Shown one piece after another: positions 8,568-16,892 of a DNA stretch of 64,000 nt. The notes under the pieces were generated by a model. The model saw only the letters and a program-made list of their open reading frames with translations, made no database searches and was not told the DNA's origin. Every line of letters begins with the position of its first letter. The stretch's first letter is position 1. The DNA is from Sporosarcina beigongshangi (GTDB lineage Bacteria; Actinomycetota; Actinomycetes; Actinomycetales; Micrococcaceae). The DNA lies in contig NZ_JADHDY010000007.1 in the NCBI RefSeq assembly GCF_016820535.1, positions 88,033-152,032 on the forward strand, in the 5' to 3' direction. Made by a program: the position numbers and the translations under genes.

Positions 8568-9556
8568 TTCGTGCCCGCCTTGTAGTTGGCCGCCGTGACG
8601 GTTTCCGACGTTTCCAGGGCTTCCTCCGACAGGCCCCAGCGGGCCAGGACCTTGCCGTAACTGCCATCCTTGATGACGGCGTTCAGGGCGTCGGTGACTG
8701 CCGGGGCCAGTCCGTTGTCCTTGAGAGTGGTCGCGGCCACGAGGGTTTCATTGGGCCATCCGGCGTTGACCTTGCCCACGATCTTCAAGTCCTCGCGGGT
8801 GTTGGCCCGGTACACGGCGGACGGGTACGGGGTGATGTTCACATCGGTGCGTCCCGAACCCAGGGCCAGGATGGTGTCAGCATCGGAGGAGTAGTACTGC
8901 AACTCGGCGGGTGCCTTGCCTGCGGCCTCGAGTTCCTTGTTCCAGGCCAGCAGGATCTTCTCCTGGTTGGTGCCCGATCCCACGGAGACCTTCAGCCCGG
9001 AGATGTCATCCGCACCCTTGATGTCATGGCCGGAGGTGCTCTTGGCCTCGAAGGCCATAAACGCGGCCCGGTAGGTGGAGAAGTCAAACAGCTTGACCCT
9101 GTCCGCGTTGATCCCCACGTTGGAGAACACCACCTCCAGGTCACCGGACTGGGTCTTCAGCGGCCAGTTCTCCCAGGCCGTGACCTGCACGTCCAGCGTC
9201 AGTCCGAGCTTGTCGGCGACAAGCTGGGCCAGGTCAATCTCCGATCCGATGGGGGTGGTGTTGTCGGTGGCGTGGAAGCTGAGCGGCACGGACCCGGCCG
9301 TGGTTCCCACCGTCAGGAGGCCGTCCTTGGAGATGGCCGCCGGCACCTCCGCGGCCAAGGCGGGGTCCTTCTCGGCCCGGATGCGGTTTTGCTCCGGGGA
9401 ACTGTTGTAGCTGATCCCGTTGGCGGCCGGCGTGGCCGCATCCGCGGCGGAGGCTGCGGTGCCGGGGTCAGAGCATCCCGTCAACACAACCATGCCGGCC
9501 AGGACGACGGCGGGCAGTGCAGACAGGGTGCGCAGGCGTGGGTTTTGAAGTTGCAT
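8564..9556 (-). CDS. amino-acid ABC transporter substrate-binding lipoprotein
   Basis: A 330-residue family 3 binding lipoprotein. The signal peptide MQLQNPRLRTLSALPAVVL ends in a lipobox LTGC, then the mature domain has TPIGSEIDLAQLVADKLGLT, TAWENWPLKTQSGDLEVVF and VGSGTNQEKILLAW. It shares long stretches with the orphan binding protein at 2716-3705, including the SPxQxR motif just after the linker. ATG at 9556 follows AAGGA. It lies directly between the ATPase gene and a monooxygenase gene. The ligand is likely a polar or thioether amino acid. Confidence 0.9.
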   Translation of the reverse strand: MQLQNPRLRTLSALPAVVLAGMVVLTGCSDPGTAASAADAATPAANGISYNSSPEQNRIRAEKDPALAAEVPAAISKDGLLTVGTTAGSVPLSFHATDNTTPIGSEIDLAQLVADKLGLTLDVQVTAWENWPLKTQSGDLEVVFSNVGINADRVKLFDFSTYRAAFMAFEAKSTSGHDIKGADDISGLKVSVGSGTNQEKILLAWNKELEAAGKAPAELQYYSSDADTILALGSGRTDVNITPYPSAVYRANTREDLKIVGKVNAGWPNETLVAATTLKDNGLAPAVTDALNAVIKDGSYGKVLARWGLSEEALETSETVTAANYKAGTK

Positions 9557-9566
9557 GGCTGGGTCC

Positions 9567-10403
9567 TTAGATGTTGAAGGCTGGTTCGATGATTTTGGAG
9601 AGGAAGCCCCTGGTGCGCTCTTCCCGGGGGTTGGCGAAGATTTCTGCGGGGGTGCCGCTTTCCACAATCTGGCCTTGGTCCATGAAGACCACGGTGTCCG
9701 CCACGTCCCGGGCGAATCCCATCTCGTGGGTGACGATGACCAGTGTGGTGCCGGAGGTGGCCAGTTCCCGGATCACGTCCAGGACCTCGTTGACCAGTTC
9801 CGGGTCCAGGGCGCTGGTGGGCTCGTCAAACAACAGGATTTTCGGGTCCAGGGCCAGCGCACGGGCGATTGCCACGCGCTGCTGCTGGCCGCCGGAGAGC
9901 TGCCGGGGATAGGCGCCTGCCTTGTCGCCCAGGCCCACCCGCTCCAGCAGTTCCAAACCGCGACGGCGGGCCTCCGCCTTGGTTTTTCCCTGCGCCACCA
10001 CCGGGGCTTCCACCACATTTTCCAGCGCCGTCAGGTGGCCGAAAAGGTTGAAGTTCTGGAACACCATCCCTATCCCGGTGCGTTGCTTGAGAATGTCCTT
10101 CTCGCGCAGTTCATGCAGGCTGTTGCCGCGCTTGCGGTACCCCACGAGGGAGCCGTCGATCGCGACGTAGCCGGCGTCAACCTTCTCCAGGTGGTTGATG
10201 GTGCGCAGCAAGGTGGACTTTCCCGAGCCCGACGGCCCCAGGATGGCCGTCACTGACCCCGGTTCCACTGTCAGCGACACCCCCCTGAGGACATGCAGGG
10301 AGCCGAAGCTTTTGTGGACAGCCGTGATCTCGACAAGGCCGCGCGTGGGGGCCACGGCTGTGGTCCGGGTTAAGACTGTGGTCTGGGAATCGGCGAGTGT
10401 CAT
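9567..10403 (-). CDS. polar amino-acid ABC transporter ATPase (GlnQ/HisP type)
   Basis: A 278-residue ABC ATPase. Walker A GPSGSGKST, Q-loop MVFQNFNLFGHLTALENV, signature LSGGQQQR, Walker B ILLFDEPTSALDPE and the H-loop VIVTHEMGFA are all intact. The sequence around these motifs is that of the amino-acid (PAAT) subfamily. An extra N-terminal stretch of about 20 residues precedes the first strand. Its start overlaps the permease stop by 4 bases. With the permease and binding protein it forms a complete importer driven by ATP hydrolysis. Confidence 0.93.
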   Translation of the reverse strand: MTLADSQTTVLTRTTAVAPTRGLVEITAVHKSFGSLHVLRGVSLTVEPGSVTAILGPSGSGKSTLLRTINHLEKVDAGYVAIDGSLVGYRKRGNSLHELREKDILKQRTGIGMVFQNFNLFGHLTALENVVEAPVVAQGKTKAEARRRGLELLERVGLGDKAGAYPRQLSGGQQQRVAIARALALDPKILLFDEPTSALDPELVNEVLDVIRELATSGTTLVIVTHEMGFARDVADTVVFMDQGQIVESGTPAEIFANPREERTRGFLSKIIEPAFNI

Positions 10404-11449
10404 GTCAGGTTCCTGGCGTTGGTGCGGATGGTGAAGAACTTTCGGGCCTTCTGCAACGGCGTCAGGGGCAGAGTGCGCACGGCACCCTTGGCGTAGTGCC
10501 GCTCGATGTAGTACTGGAAGACGCTCAGCACCGAGGTGATCACGATGTACCAGAGCGTTGCCACGAGCAGCAGCGGCAGGACCTGCTGGGTGCGGTTGTA
10601 GATGACCTGGACCGTGTAGAACAGCTCCGAGTAGGCCAGGACGTACACAATGGAGGTGCCCTTGACCAGCCCGATGATCTCGTTGAATGCGGTGGGCAGG
10701 ATGGAGCGCATGGCCTGCGGCAAAACGATCCTGGTGGACCGCCGCCAGGCCGGGATGCCCAGGGCCGCGGCGGCCTCCAGCTGCCCCTGGTCCACGGAGA
10801 GGATGCCGCCACGGATGATCTCCGCCGAATAGGCCGCCTGGTTCAGGGTCAGGCCGAGGATGGCCGCGGCAAATTGGCTGACCAGCGTGGTGGTCTGGAC
10901 CTCAAAGAAGGTCACGCTGGTGAAGGGGATGCCCAGGCTGATTTTTTCGTAGAGGTAGCCCAGGTTGTACCAGAGCAGCATCTGCACGAGCAGGGGCGTG
11001 GAGCGGAAAATCCAGGAGAACGTCCAGGACACGGACACCAGCAGGGGCGAGGCCGAGAGCCGCATGAGCGCCAGGATGAAGCCGAGCACAAATCCCAGGG
11101 CGCCGGCGATGACCGTCAGCTTCAACGTTTCGCCCAGGCCGCGGATGACGGATTCAGCAGTGAACCACTGCGCCACCACATCCCATTCCCAGCGAGGGTT
11201 GGTGGCAAGCGACCACAGGACAGCTGCCAGCCCGAGTGCCACCACGGCTGTGCCGGCCCAGCGCCATGGGTGCCTGGCCGCCACGATCCGGTAGCCCGAA
11301 TAGTCGGCCGCGGCGCGTCCAGGTGCCGGGGGCAGCGCCGGGGGCACCGCGTTGTTGGTTTGTGCCCCCTCACCGGGGCTTGCAGTGCCGGCCGCCTGCG
11401 GTGCTGTCCGGGTGGCTGCCTGCTCCACGTCTGTTGGTGCGATAGTCAC
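10400..11449 (-). CDS. polar amino-acid ABC transporter permease
   Basis: A 349-residue membrane permease. A Pro/Ala-rich cytoplasmic region of about 50 residues precedes the first membrane segment (WAGTAVVALGLAAVLWSLAT), with further segments through residue 320. IIRGGILSVDQGQLEAAAAL followed by LPQAMRSILPTAFNEIIGL is the EAA loop that contacts the ATPase in the HisM family. Only one permease gene is present, so a homodimer is implied. It is the first gene of the minus-strand operon running down to 3920. Confidence 0.9.
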   Translation of the reverse strand: MTIAPTDVEQAATRTAPQAAGTASPGEGAQTNNAVPPALPPAPGRAAADYSGYRIVAARHPWRWAGTAVVALGLAAVLWSLATNPRWEWDVVAQWFTAESVIRGLGETLKLTVIAGALGFVLGFILALMRLSASPLLVSVSWTFSWIFRSTPLLVQMLLWYNLGYLYEKISLGIPFTSVTFFEVQTTTLVSQFAAAILGLTLNQAAYSAEIIRGGILSVDQGQLEAAAALGIPAWRRSTRIVLPQAMRSILPTAFNEIIGLVKGTSIVYVLAYSELFYTVQVIYNRTQQVLPLLLVATLWYIVITSVLSVFQYYIERHYAKGAVRTLPLTPLQKARKFFTIRTNARNLT

Positions 11450-11552
11450 GCGCCACCTCGATTCTGTCCGTTGGATGGTTGCCGTTGTGCGGCTTCGATG
11501 GCTGCAAATCTAGGCGTCGTTGGGGCCTGGTCAAAGGCGGACGTTGCACAGG

Positions 11553-11592
11553 TTCATGTTCGGACGCGGGGCGTCACATGTCCGTTCGTGAA
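11553..11592. promoter_or_regulatory. inverted repeat in divergent promoter region
   Basis: Between the permease start (11449) and the divergent FAD-protein start (11727), arms 11553-11565 (TTCATGTTCGGAC) and 11580-11592 (GTCCGTTCGTGAA) pair at 10 of 13 positions across a 14-base spacer. This is a reasonable operator candidate for coordinated control of the two divergent transcription units. No regulator is encoded nearby. Confidence 0.35.
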
Positions 11593-11726
11593 GCGGCGCG
11601 ACGCTGCATTACTCGGCATGAACGGGCGTGACAAAGGCACTTCTTGAGGCGGCTGCCGCGGCCATAGCATGGGCTTCCACCGCACCCGCCGCCCCGTCCC
11701 CGGGGCCCGGCAGAACCAGGAGCACC

Positions 11727-13668
11727 ATGACAAGCCACCTTCCGCGCCTCGTCCTTGTCGGCGGCGGCCCCCGCACGGCAGGCCTGCTGGAGCGGCTCGC
11801 CGCCAACTGGCCGGAGCTGGCGTCCGGTCCCCTTGACATTCATGTCGTGGAACCGTTCAATCCCGGTTCGGGCCGGATCTGGAGGTTTGGCCAGGACCCC
11901 GGGTTGATGCTCAACTCCATGGCCGGGGACGTGACGATGTTCACCGACAGTTCGGTGGCCTGCGACGGCCCCGCAGCCGACGGGCCAGGGCTGCTGCCGT
12001 GGGCTGGCGCGGTTGCCGCGGGGACACTCCCGGACGCCCCCGTCCTGCCGGCACACCTGCTGGCCGAGGCGGCAGGCCTGGAGCACGCCTCGTTCCCCAC
12101 GCGCCAACTCAACAGCGCCTACCTGGAGTGGTTCTTCCGGCACGCGGCATCGTCCTTGGGGAAGCACTCCCGCATTACCGTCCACAGGGACACTGCCACT
12201 GAACTGGCACCAGCGCCCGGGGGCGGCTGGCAGCTGCGGCTTTCCGGAGGTACGGCCCTGGCCGCCGACGCCGTGGTCCTGGCGCTGGGGCACACCGACG
12301 CCACGGTGCACGGGGACGCAGCCGCGTTTTCCGGCTTCGCGGCCCGCCATGGCGCCTTCCATGCCGCCCCCGCCTACACAACCGACACCGACTACTCGTC
12401 CCTCGCCGCCGGCCAGAACGTCATTGTCTCCGGCATGGGCCTGGCCTTCATTGACCTGCTGGTGCTTTTGATGGAAGGCAGGGGCGGCCGGTTCGTGGAG
12501 AACCACCAGGGCGGGCTCGACTACGTCCCCTCGGGTCGGGAGCCCAGGCTGTGGGCCGGCTCGCGCCGGGGCGTCCCGTACCACTCAAAGATCACCGCGG
12601 CACTTCGTGGCGACGCCCCCGGACCCGCACAGTTCTTCACCCGCGAGGCGGTGTCGGCGCTGCTGGCCGGACACGGCGAGCTGGACTTCCGCACCCACAT
12701 CTGGCCGCTCATGGCCAAGGAAGCCGCCCATGCGTACTACCTTGAGTTGTTGACCGGCAGCCCGGACCGGGCCGCACTGGACTGGGCCGCCTTTTCCCGC
12801 GCCTTCGCCCGGCTGGACTGGGGCAGCCCGGACCTGGCGGCGCTCGTGGCCGCGGCCGCCGGACCCGGCACTGCGCCTGGACTTCGACACCTTGGACCAC
12901 CCGCTGTCCGCGGCCCGGCTGGACACCCCGGACTTGATCGGGGCCGCCGTGGCCGGCCACATCGAGCTGGACCTGAAGCTGCGGGACGGCGGCGGGCATC
13001 CCGAAACTCTGGCGTTGTTCCTGGGCCTGTTGCGCGTGTACATGGACCTCGGCTCCCTGGTTCCCGCCGACAGGTTGACGGCGGCCTCGCACGCCGCCAT
13101 CCACGGCTGGTGGCACGGCTTCTTCAGCTTCATGGACTCCGGCCCGCCGCCCCACCGGCTTCGCCAGCTGCTGGCCATCCACCGGGCGGGGCTGTTGGAG
13201 TTCCTGGGCCCGGGACTCACCGTGGAATCCCGGGAATCCACCGGCACCTTCGTTGCACGCTACGGCCACGGCACCCGTGAGCTGCACGCCACTGCCTTTG
13301 TTGAGGCCAGGCTCCCCGCCCCCAGCGTCGCACACTCGGCCAATCCCCTGCTCCGCCACCTCCACGCCACGGGCACAGGTTCCGAACAACTGCTGCTTGG
13401 CTCGGACGGCGCCATCTCCACGGGCCGCCTGCTCGTGACGGCCGCCCACGAGGTGGTTGGCCCGCTCGGGAAACCGGCCGGGAACCTGTTCGCCGTGGGC
13501 CCGGCGACGTCGGCCTGGGATGCCGGCGCCTTTGCCAGGCCCCGCAGCAACGCCGCACCGTTCCGCGAAAATGATGCCCTTGCCCGCACCCTGCTGGCCT
13601 CGCTGGCCAACGCCCCGGCCGCCCCGTCCCCGGCCACCAATTCCGTCCCCGAAAGGACCCCGTCATGA
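11727..13668 (+). pseudogene. FAD/NAD(P)-binding protein, frameshifted
   Basis: One gene split over two frames. The first part has an N-terminal dinucleotide-binding motif VGGGPRTAGLLERLA and ends in ALVAAAAGPG near 12865; the second continues in another frame from DPALRLDFDTLDHPLSAARL to a normal C-terminus at 13668. Removing one G at about 12861-12862 joins them smoothly, so a single-base insertion is the simplest cause. Together they give about 646 residues of the large FAD/NAD(P)-binding family, whose substrate is unknown. ATG at 11727 follows AGGAG. The stop overlaps the acetyltransferase start. Either a real lesion or a sequencing error; if intact in the cell it would be a flavin-linked partner of the divergent operon. 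Confidence 0.75.
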
Positions 13669-14165
13669 TCGCCGGAACCATCTCAGTGCTATCGCTGCCC
13701 CTCGACGACCCGCGGGTGCGGCCGCTGCTGGACGAGCTGGCAACAGAATATGAAAGCCGCTATGCCGACCTCTTCGGCGCCGGCAATGCGGCCAGGGAAC
13801 TGGCGAAGCACCCTCCCGGGGAGTTTGCCGCACCCGGCGGGGCCCTGCTGATCCTGCAGGAGGACGGGGAATCGGTGGCCGGCGGCGCATTCCGCCGGCA
13901 CGGTCCGCACACCGCCGAGTTCAAGCGCATATGGACGCATTCAAACCACAGGAGGCGGGGCCTGGCCCGCCGGGTGTTGCAGGAGCTGGAGACCCGGGCG
14001 GCCAACATGGGCTACACACGCGTCTACCTGACAACCGGGCCACGCCAGCCGGAGGCCAGGGCCCTCTACCTCGCAACAGGCTACGAGGCCCTGTTCGACG
14101 TCGATGCCCCACCGGGGACGCTGCCCTTCCTCGCGTTCGCCAAGGAACTGCAGCCCCTTCCATAG
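13665..14165 (+). CDS. GNAT-family N-acetyltransferase
   Basis: A 166-residue GNAT protein. Motif A is HSNHRRRGLARRVLQELETR (about 85-105), the acetyl-CoA pyrophosphate loop, and the C-terminal YLTTGPRQPEARALYLATGY is the usual final strand-helix. It overlaps the FAD-protein gene by 4 bases. In Bacillus pathways for S-modified cysteines an acetyltransferase acts before the FMN monooxygenase, so N-acetylation of an imported amino acid is a reasonable guess for its role here; protection or resistance functions cannot be excluded. Confidence 0.85.
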   Translation: MIAGTISVLSLPLDDPRVRPLLDELATEYESRYADLFGAGNAARELAKHPPGEFAAPGGALLILQEDGESVAGGAFRRHGPHTAEFKRIWTHSNHRRRGLARRVLQELETRAANMGYTRVYLTTGPRQPEARALYLATGYEALFDVDAPPGTLPFLAFAKELQPLP

Positions 14166-14668
14166 GGCTGTGGCGCACGGGCGGACCCGGCTGCACGACG
14201 GCGCGTCCCGTCGTCCGCCGCCCGCCCAGGTGCCGGTCAAGGCGAAGGAGGGCCCGCCGTCGTACGTCAGGAAGTGCGGCGCAATCTCCCTGTGAGAGAG
14301 CTAACATCAGATGTTTGCGTGCCGTCAACTCAGCAGTGACCCCTAAATGTGTCGTTTGGCACTTAAGGCATCCGATGTCTAGACTGAAGCAACCAACATC
14401 CAGCTGCCAGGGCCGGAATCGCCAGGTGACCGAGCGTCGGCCCTGTTCCGCACGTCCTGGACACGAATGGCGCCGCTCCGCAGAGGAGGCCGGCACGCCG
14501 TCGGCCGCGGACACCGCGCACCAGCCATGGATCAAGGCACCTCCGCCTGCGCAGTCACGCACCGCGCACCGACCCGGAACCGGAGTGCCGCCCGGGCACC
14601 GTAGCCCCAGCCAGCCGCACCACGCCGTGCTGCCCGCTGACCAAGAACTGCCACAGAAATTGGAAGCA
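14166..14668 (+). other. 503-base gene-free stretch with candidate promoter
   Basis: No convincing gene here; long open frames are high-GC shadows. A plausible sigma-70-type promoter, TTGGCA (14356-14361), 18-base spacer, TAGACT (14380-14385), would start a transcript about 14391 with a leader of roughly 280 bases before the transporter gene. A lone GTGAGAGAGC at 14292 resembles the core of the 32-bp-period repeat. No riboswitch structure was recognised. Confidence 0.4.
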
Positions 14669-16048
14669 ATGACGCAAAGCACCACCAACGGGGTCACAAA
14701 GCCGCGTGACCACAGCACCGAAGCCATCCCACGGGTGGTCATCCTGATCGCCATCCTGGCAGGCTTCTCGGGCCTCCTGTACGGCTACGATTCCGGGGCC
14801 ATCTCGGGAGCGCTGCCGCTGCTGATCAACGACTTCGGCATCGATGCCGGGGCCCAGGGCCTGATCACCTCGCTCCTGCTGTGGGGCGCCCTGCCGGCAA
14901 TCATCGGCTCCACCCTGGCCGCGAAGCGCTACGACCGCCGGCACCTGCTGCTGGTCGCGGCCGTCATCTTCGTTCTCGGATCGCTTGTCTGCCTCTTCGC
15001 CACCGGCATCCCGATGCTGATGTTTGCCCGCTTCTTCCTGGGCCTGGCGGTGGGCATCGCCAACATGTTTGGGCTGATTTACCTCTCCGAACTGGCACCC
15101 ACGCGCATCCGCGGCCTGCTGACCGCCCTGTACCAGCTCTCGGTCAACGTCGGCATCCTGTGCGCCTACATTGTGGGCGACGCCCTGCACGACGCCGGTG
15201 CCTGGAACTGGATCCTCGGCGCCGGCGTCATCCCCGCCGCCATCTTCTTCGTGGGCATGCTGCTCAGCCCGCCCAGCCCGCGCTGGCTGATCATGCGCGG
15301 GCGCCACGACGAGGCCCTGAAGGTGCTGCGCAAGCTGCGTGCCACCGATGAGATCGCCAACGCCGAGGTCCGCGACATCGAGAACAGCCTCAAGCAGCAG
15401 GAAGCGGGCATCTCGGCCCTGTTCAAGTCGGCCCGTCCCGCCATGTCGGTGCTGTTCATCCTGACCTTCTTCCAGGTCTTCACCGGCATCAACGCCGTGG
15501 TCTACTACGCACCCATCATCTTCGCCGACGTCCCCTCGCTGGGCTCCAACCCCGGCATGGTGGCCAACTACGGCGTGGGCATCGCACTGGTGGTCTCCAC
15601 CGCGGCGTCACTGCCCCTGATCGACAAGCTGGGCCGCGTCAAGATGCTCGCCATCAGCATGGCCGGGCAGGCCGTGTCCATGGTGGCCCTGTGGCTGTTC
15701 CCGGAGTCCGGCTACCTGACCATCGCCGCCGTGTTCGCCTACACCTTCTCCTTCGGCTTCGGCCTGGGCCCCGTGTTCTGGCTGTACGTGCCGGAGGCGC
15801 TGCCCCTGCGCATGCGCGCCATCGGCATGGGCGTCATCACCTTCACCCAGTACCTGTTCAACGCCATCTTCGCCCAGGCCTTCCCGTCCGCCATGGAGAA
15901 GTTCGGCCCGCTGGTGTTCCTGGTGTTCGCGGTGCTCTCCGCCGCCGCGTTCTTCTACGTGATCCGCCGCGTGCCCGAGACCTCCGGAAAGTCCCTCGAG
16001 GAGATCGAGGACTACTGGCGCAGCCGTGAGGCCGCCCGGCAGAAGTAG
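14669..16048 (+). CDS. MFS sugar porter family transporter
   Basis: A 459-residue, twelve-segment transporter of the sugar porter family of the MFS. Diagnostic sequences: GFSGLLYGYDSGAISGALPL in helix 1, the KRYDRRHLLL loop, SELAPTRIRGLLTALYQLSV after helix 4, PSPRWLIMRGRHDEALKVLR in the central loop, QVFTGINAVVYYAP in helix 7, and the C-terminal VPETSGKSLEEIE. It should import a monosaccharide or polyol by proton symport. ATG at 14669 follows GGAAG; the longer open frame upstream is not coding. It is a single-gene unit with its own terminator. Confidence 0.93.
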   Translation: MTQSTTNGVTKPRDHSTEAIPRVVILIAILAGFSGLLYGYDSGAISGALPLLINDFGIDAGAQGLITSLLLWGALPAIIGSTLAAKRYDRRHLLLVAAVIFVLGSLVCLFATGIPMLMFARFFLGLAVGIANMFGLIYLSELAPTRIRGLLTALYQLSVNVGILCAYIVGDALHDAGAWNWILGAGVIPAAIFFVGMLLSPPSPRWLIMRGRHDEALKVLRKLRATDEIANAEVRDIENSLKQQEAGISALFKSARPAMSVLFILTFFQVFTGINAVVYYAPIIFADVPSLGSNPGMVANYGVGIALVVSTAASLPLIDKLGRVKMLAISMAGQAVSMVALWLFPESGYLTIAAVFAYTFSFGFGLGPVFWLYVPEALPLRMRAIGMGVITFTQYLFNAIFAQAFPSAMEKFGPLVFLVFAVLSAAAFFYVIRRVPETSGKSLEEIEDYWRSREAARQK

Positions 16049-16065
16049 CCGCCCGCCCTCCAACC

Positions 16066-16130
16066 GGCCCGCAGAGAACGGCAGATTCCACCATCATGGT
16101 GTGGTTTCACCGTTTTCTGCGGGCCTTTTT
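16066..16130 (+). terminator. Rho-independent terminator after MFS gene
   Basis: Arms 16066-16081 and 16110-16125 pair perfectly over 16 bases, with a smaller internal hairpin, and the right arm is followed directly by TTTTT (16126-16130). It starts 18 bases after the transporter stop. Confidence 0.85.
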
Positions 16131-16246
16131 GCGCTTTTCATGGCGCACGACGGCGTGGCCCGGCTTGCGCCGTTGCGCCGGCCTGCGCTGCGGGGGTTTG
16201 GGTGGCGAGACGGGATGCGGCAGGCTTCGATGCAGCCGGACACCGC

Positions 16247-16819
16247 CTACACGTCCAGGGCCCGCGACATCGCGGCGACGAGCCCCGCCCGAAGCCGGTC
16301 CTCCGGCACGTCAAGTCCCGGCAGCGCCCCGAGCGACATGATTCCCCCGCCCGCAAAAACCATGGCGATGCGCCTTTCGACTGACGGGCTGGGACCCAGC
16401 AGCAGTGCATCGATGCGGGCAATCTGCTCCGCATACGCCCGGTGCGCGTCAAGCATCCGGGCCATGGTCGGATCCCTGCGGACAATGGCGGCCGTGCCGC
16501 GCTCCGACAGTGCAACGTCAACCAGCCCCTCAACCACCACCGCCCGGGCCCGGTCCTCCGGCATCGATTCGGCACGGTCCGCGATGGCTTTCAACGTGGC
16601 AATGACGGGTGCCGCCACCGCCAGAACAATCTCCTCCTTGGACGCGAATTGGTGGTAGACAGCTGCCTTGGTCACGCCCATCTTGTCGGCTATCGCCTGC
16701 AGCGAGGTGCCGCTGACACCGTGTTCGGCAAACAGCAGCGCAGCAGCCTCAGTGACTTTTGCCTTGCCCTGCCCACGCGGACTGCGGCGCCTGACGGGCA
16801 GTTCAGTTGTGTCATTCAT
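16247..16819 (-). CDS. TetR-family transcriptional regulator
   Basis: A 190-residue repressor. The N-terminal helix-turn-helix is clear: AAALLFAEHGVSGTSLQAIA then MGVTKAAVYHQFASKEEIV (about 25-65), with a variable helical C-terminal ligand domain. It is divergent from the dehydrogenase at 16893, 73 bases away, and a dyad lies between them, so it probably represses that gene and itself. The ligand is unknown, though the dehydrogenase substrate or product is the obvious candidate. Confidence 0.9.
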   Translation of the reverse strand: MNDTTELPVRRRSPRGQGKAKVTEAAALLFAEHGVSGTSLQAIADKMGVTKAAVYHQFASKEEIVLAVAAPVIATLKAIADRAESMPEDRARAVVVEGLVDVALSERGTAAIVRRDPTMARMLDAHRAYAEQIARIDALLLGPSPSVERRIAMVFAGGGIMSLGALPGLDVPEDRLRAGLVAAMSRALDV

Positions 16820-16837
16820 GGTGTAGCATTCCTTAAC

Positions 16838-16851
16838 TAGCCGAGCGACTA
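16838..16851. promoter_or_regulatory. candidate TetR operator
   Basis: TAGCCGAGCGACTA is an imperfect dyad (10 of 14 positions symmetrical) centred between the divergent regulator and dehydrogenase genes, where a TetR-type repressor would act on both promoters. Confidence 0.4.
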
Positions 16852-16892
16852 CTTATCACCCTATCCCATGACTTGGCGCAAAGGAGCCCTTC

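Noticed and set aside
13931-14668. N-terminal extension of the sugar porter
   Set aside because: No transporter homology and no ribosome-binding site; the family N-terminus begins after ATG at 14669.
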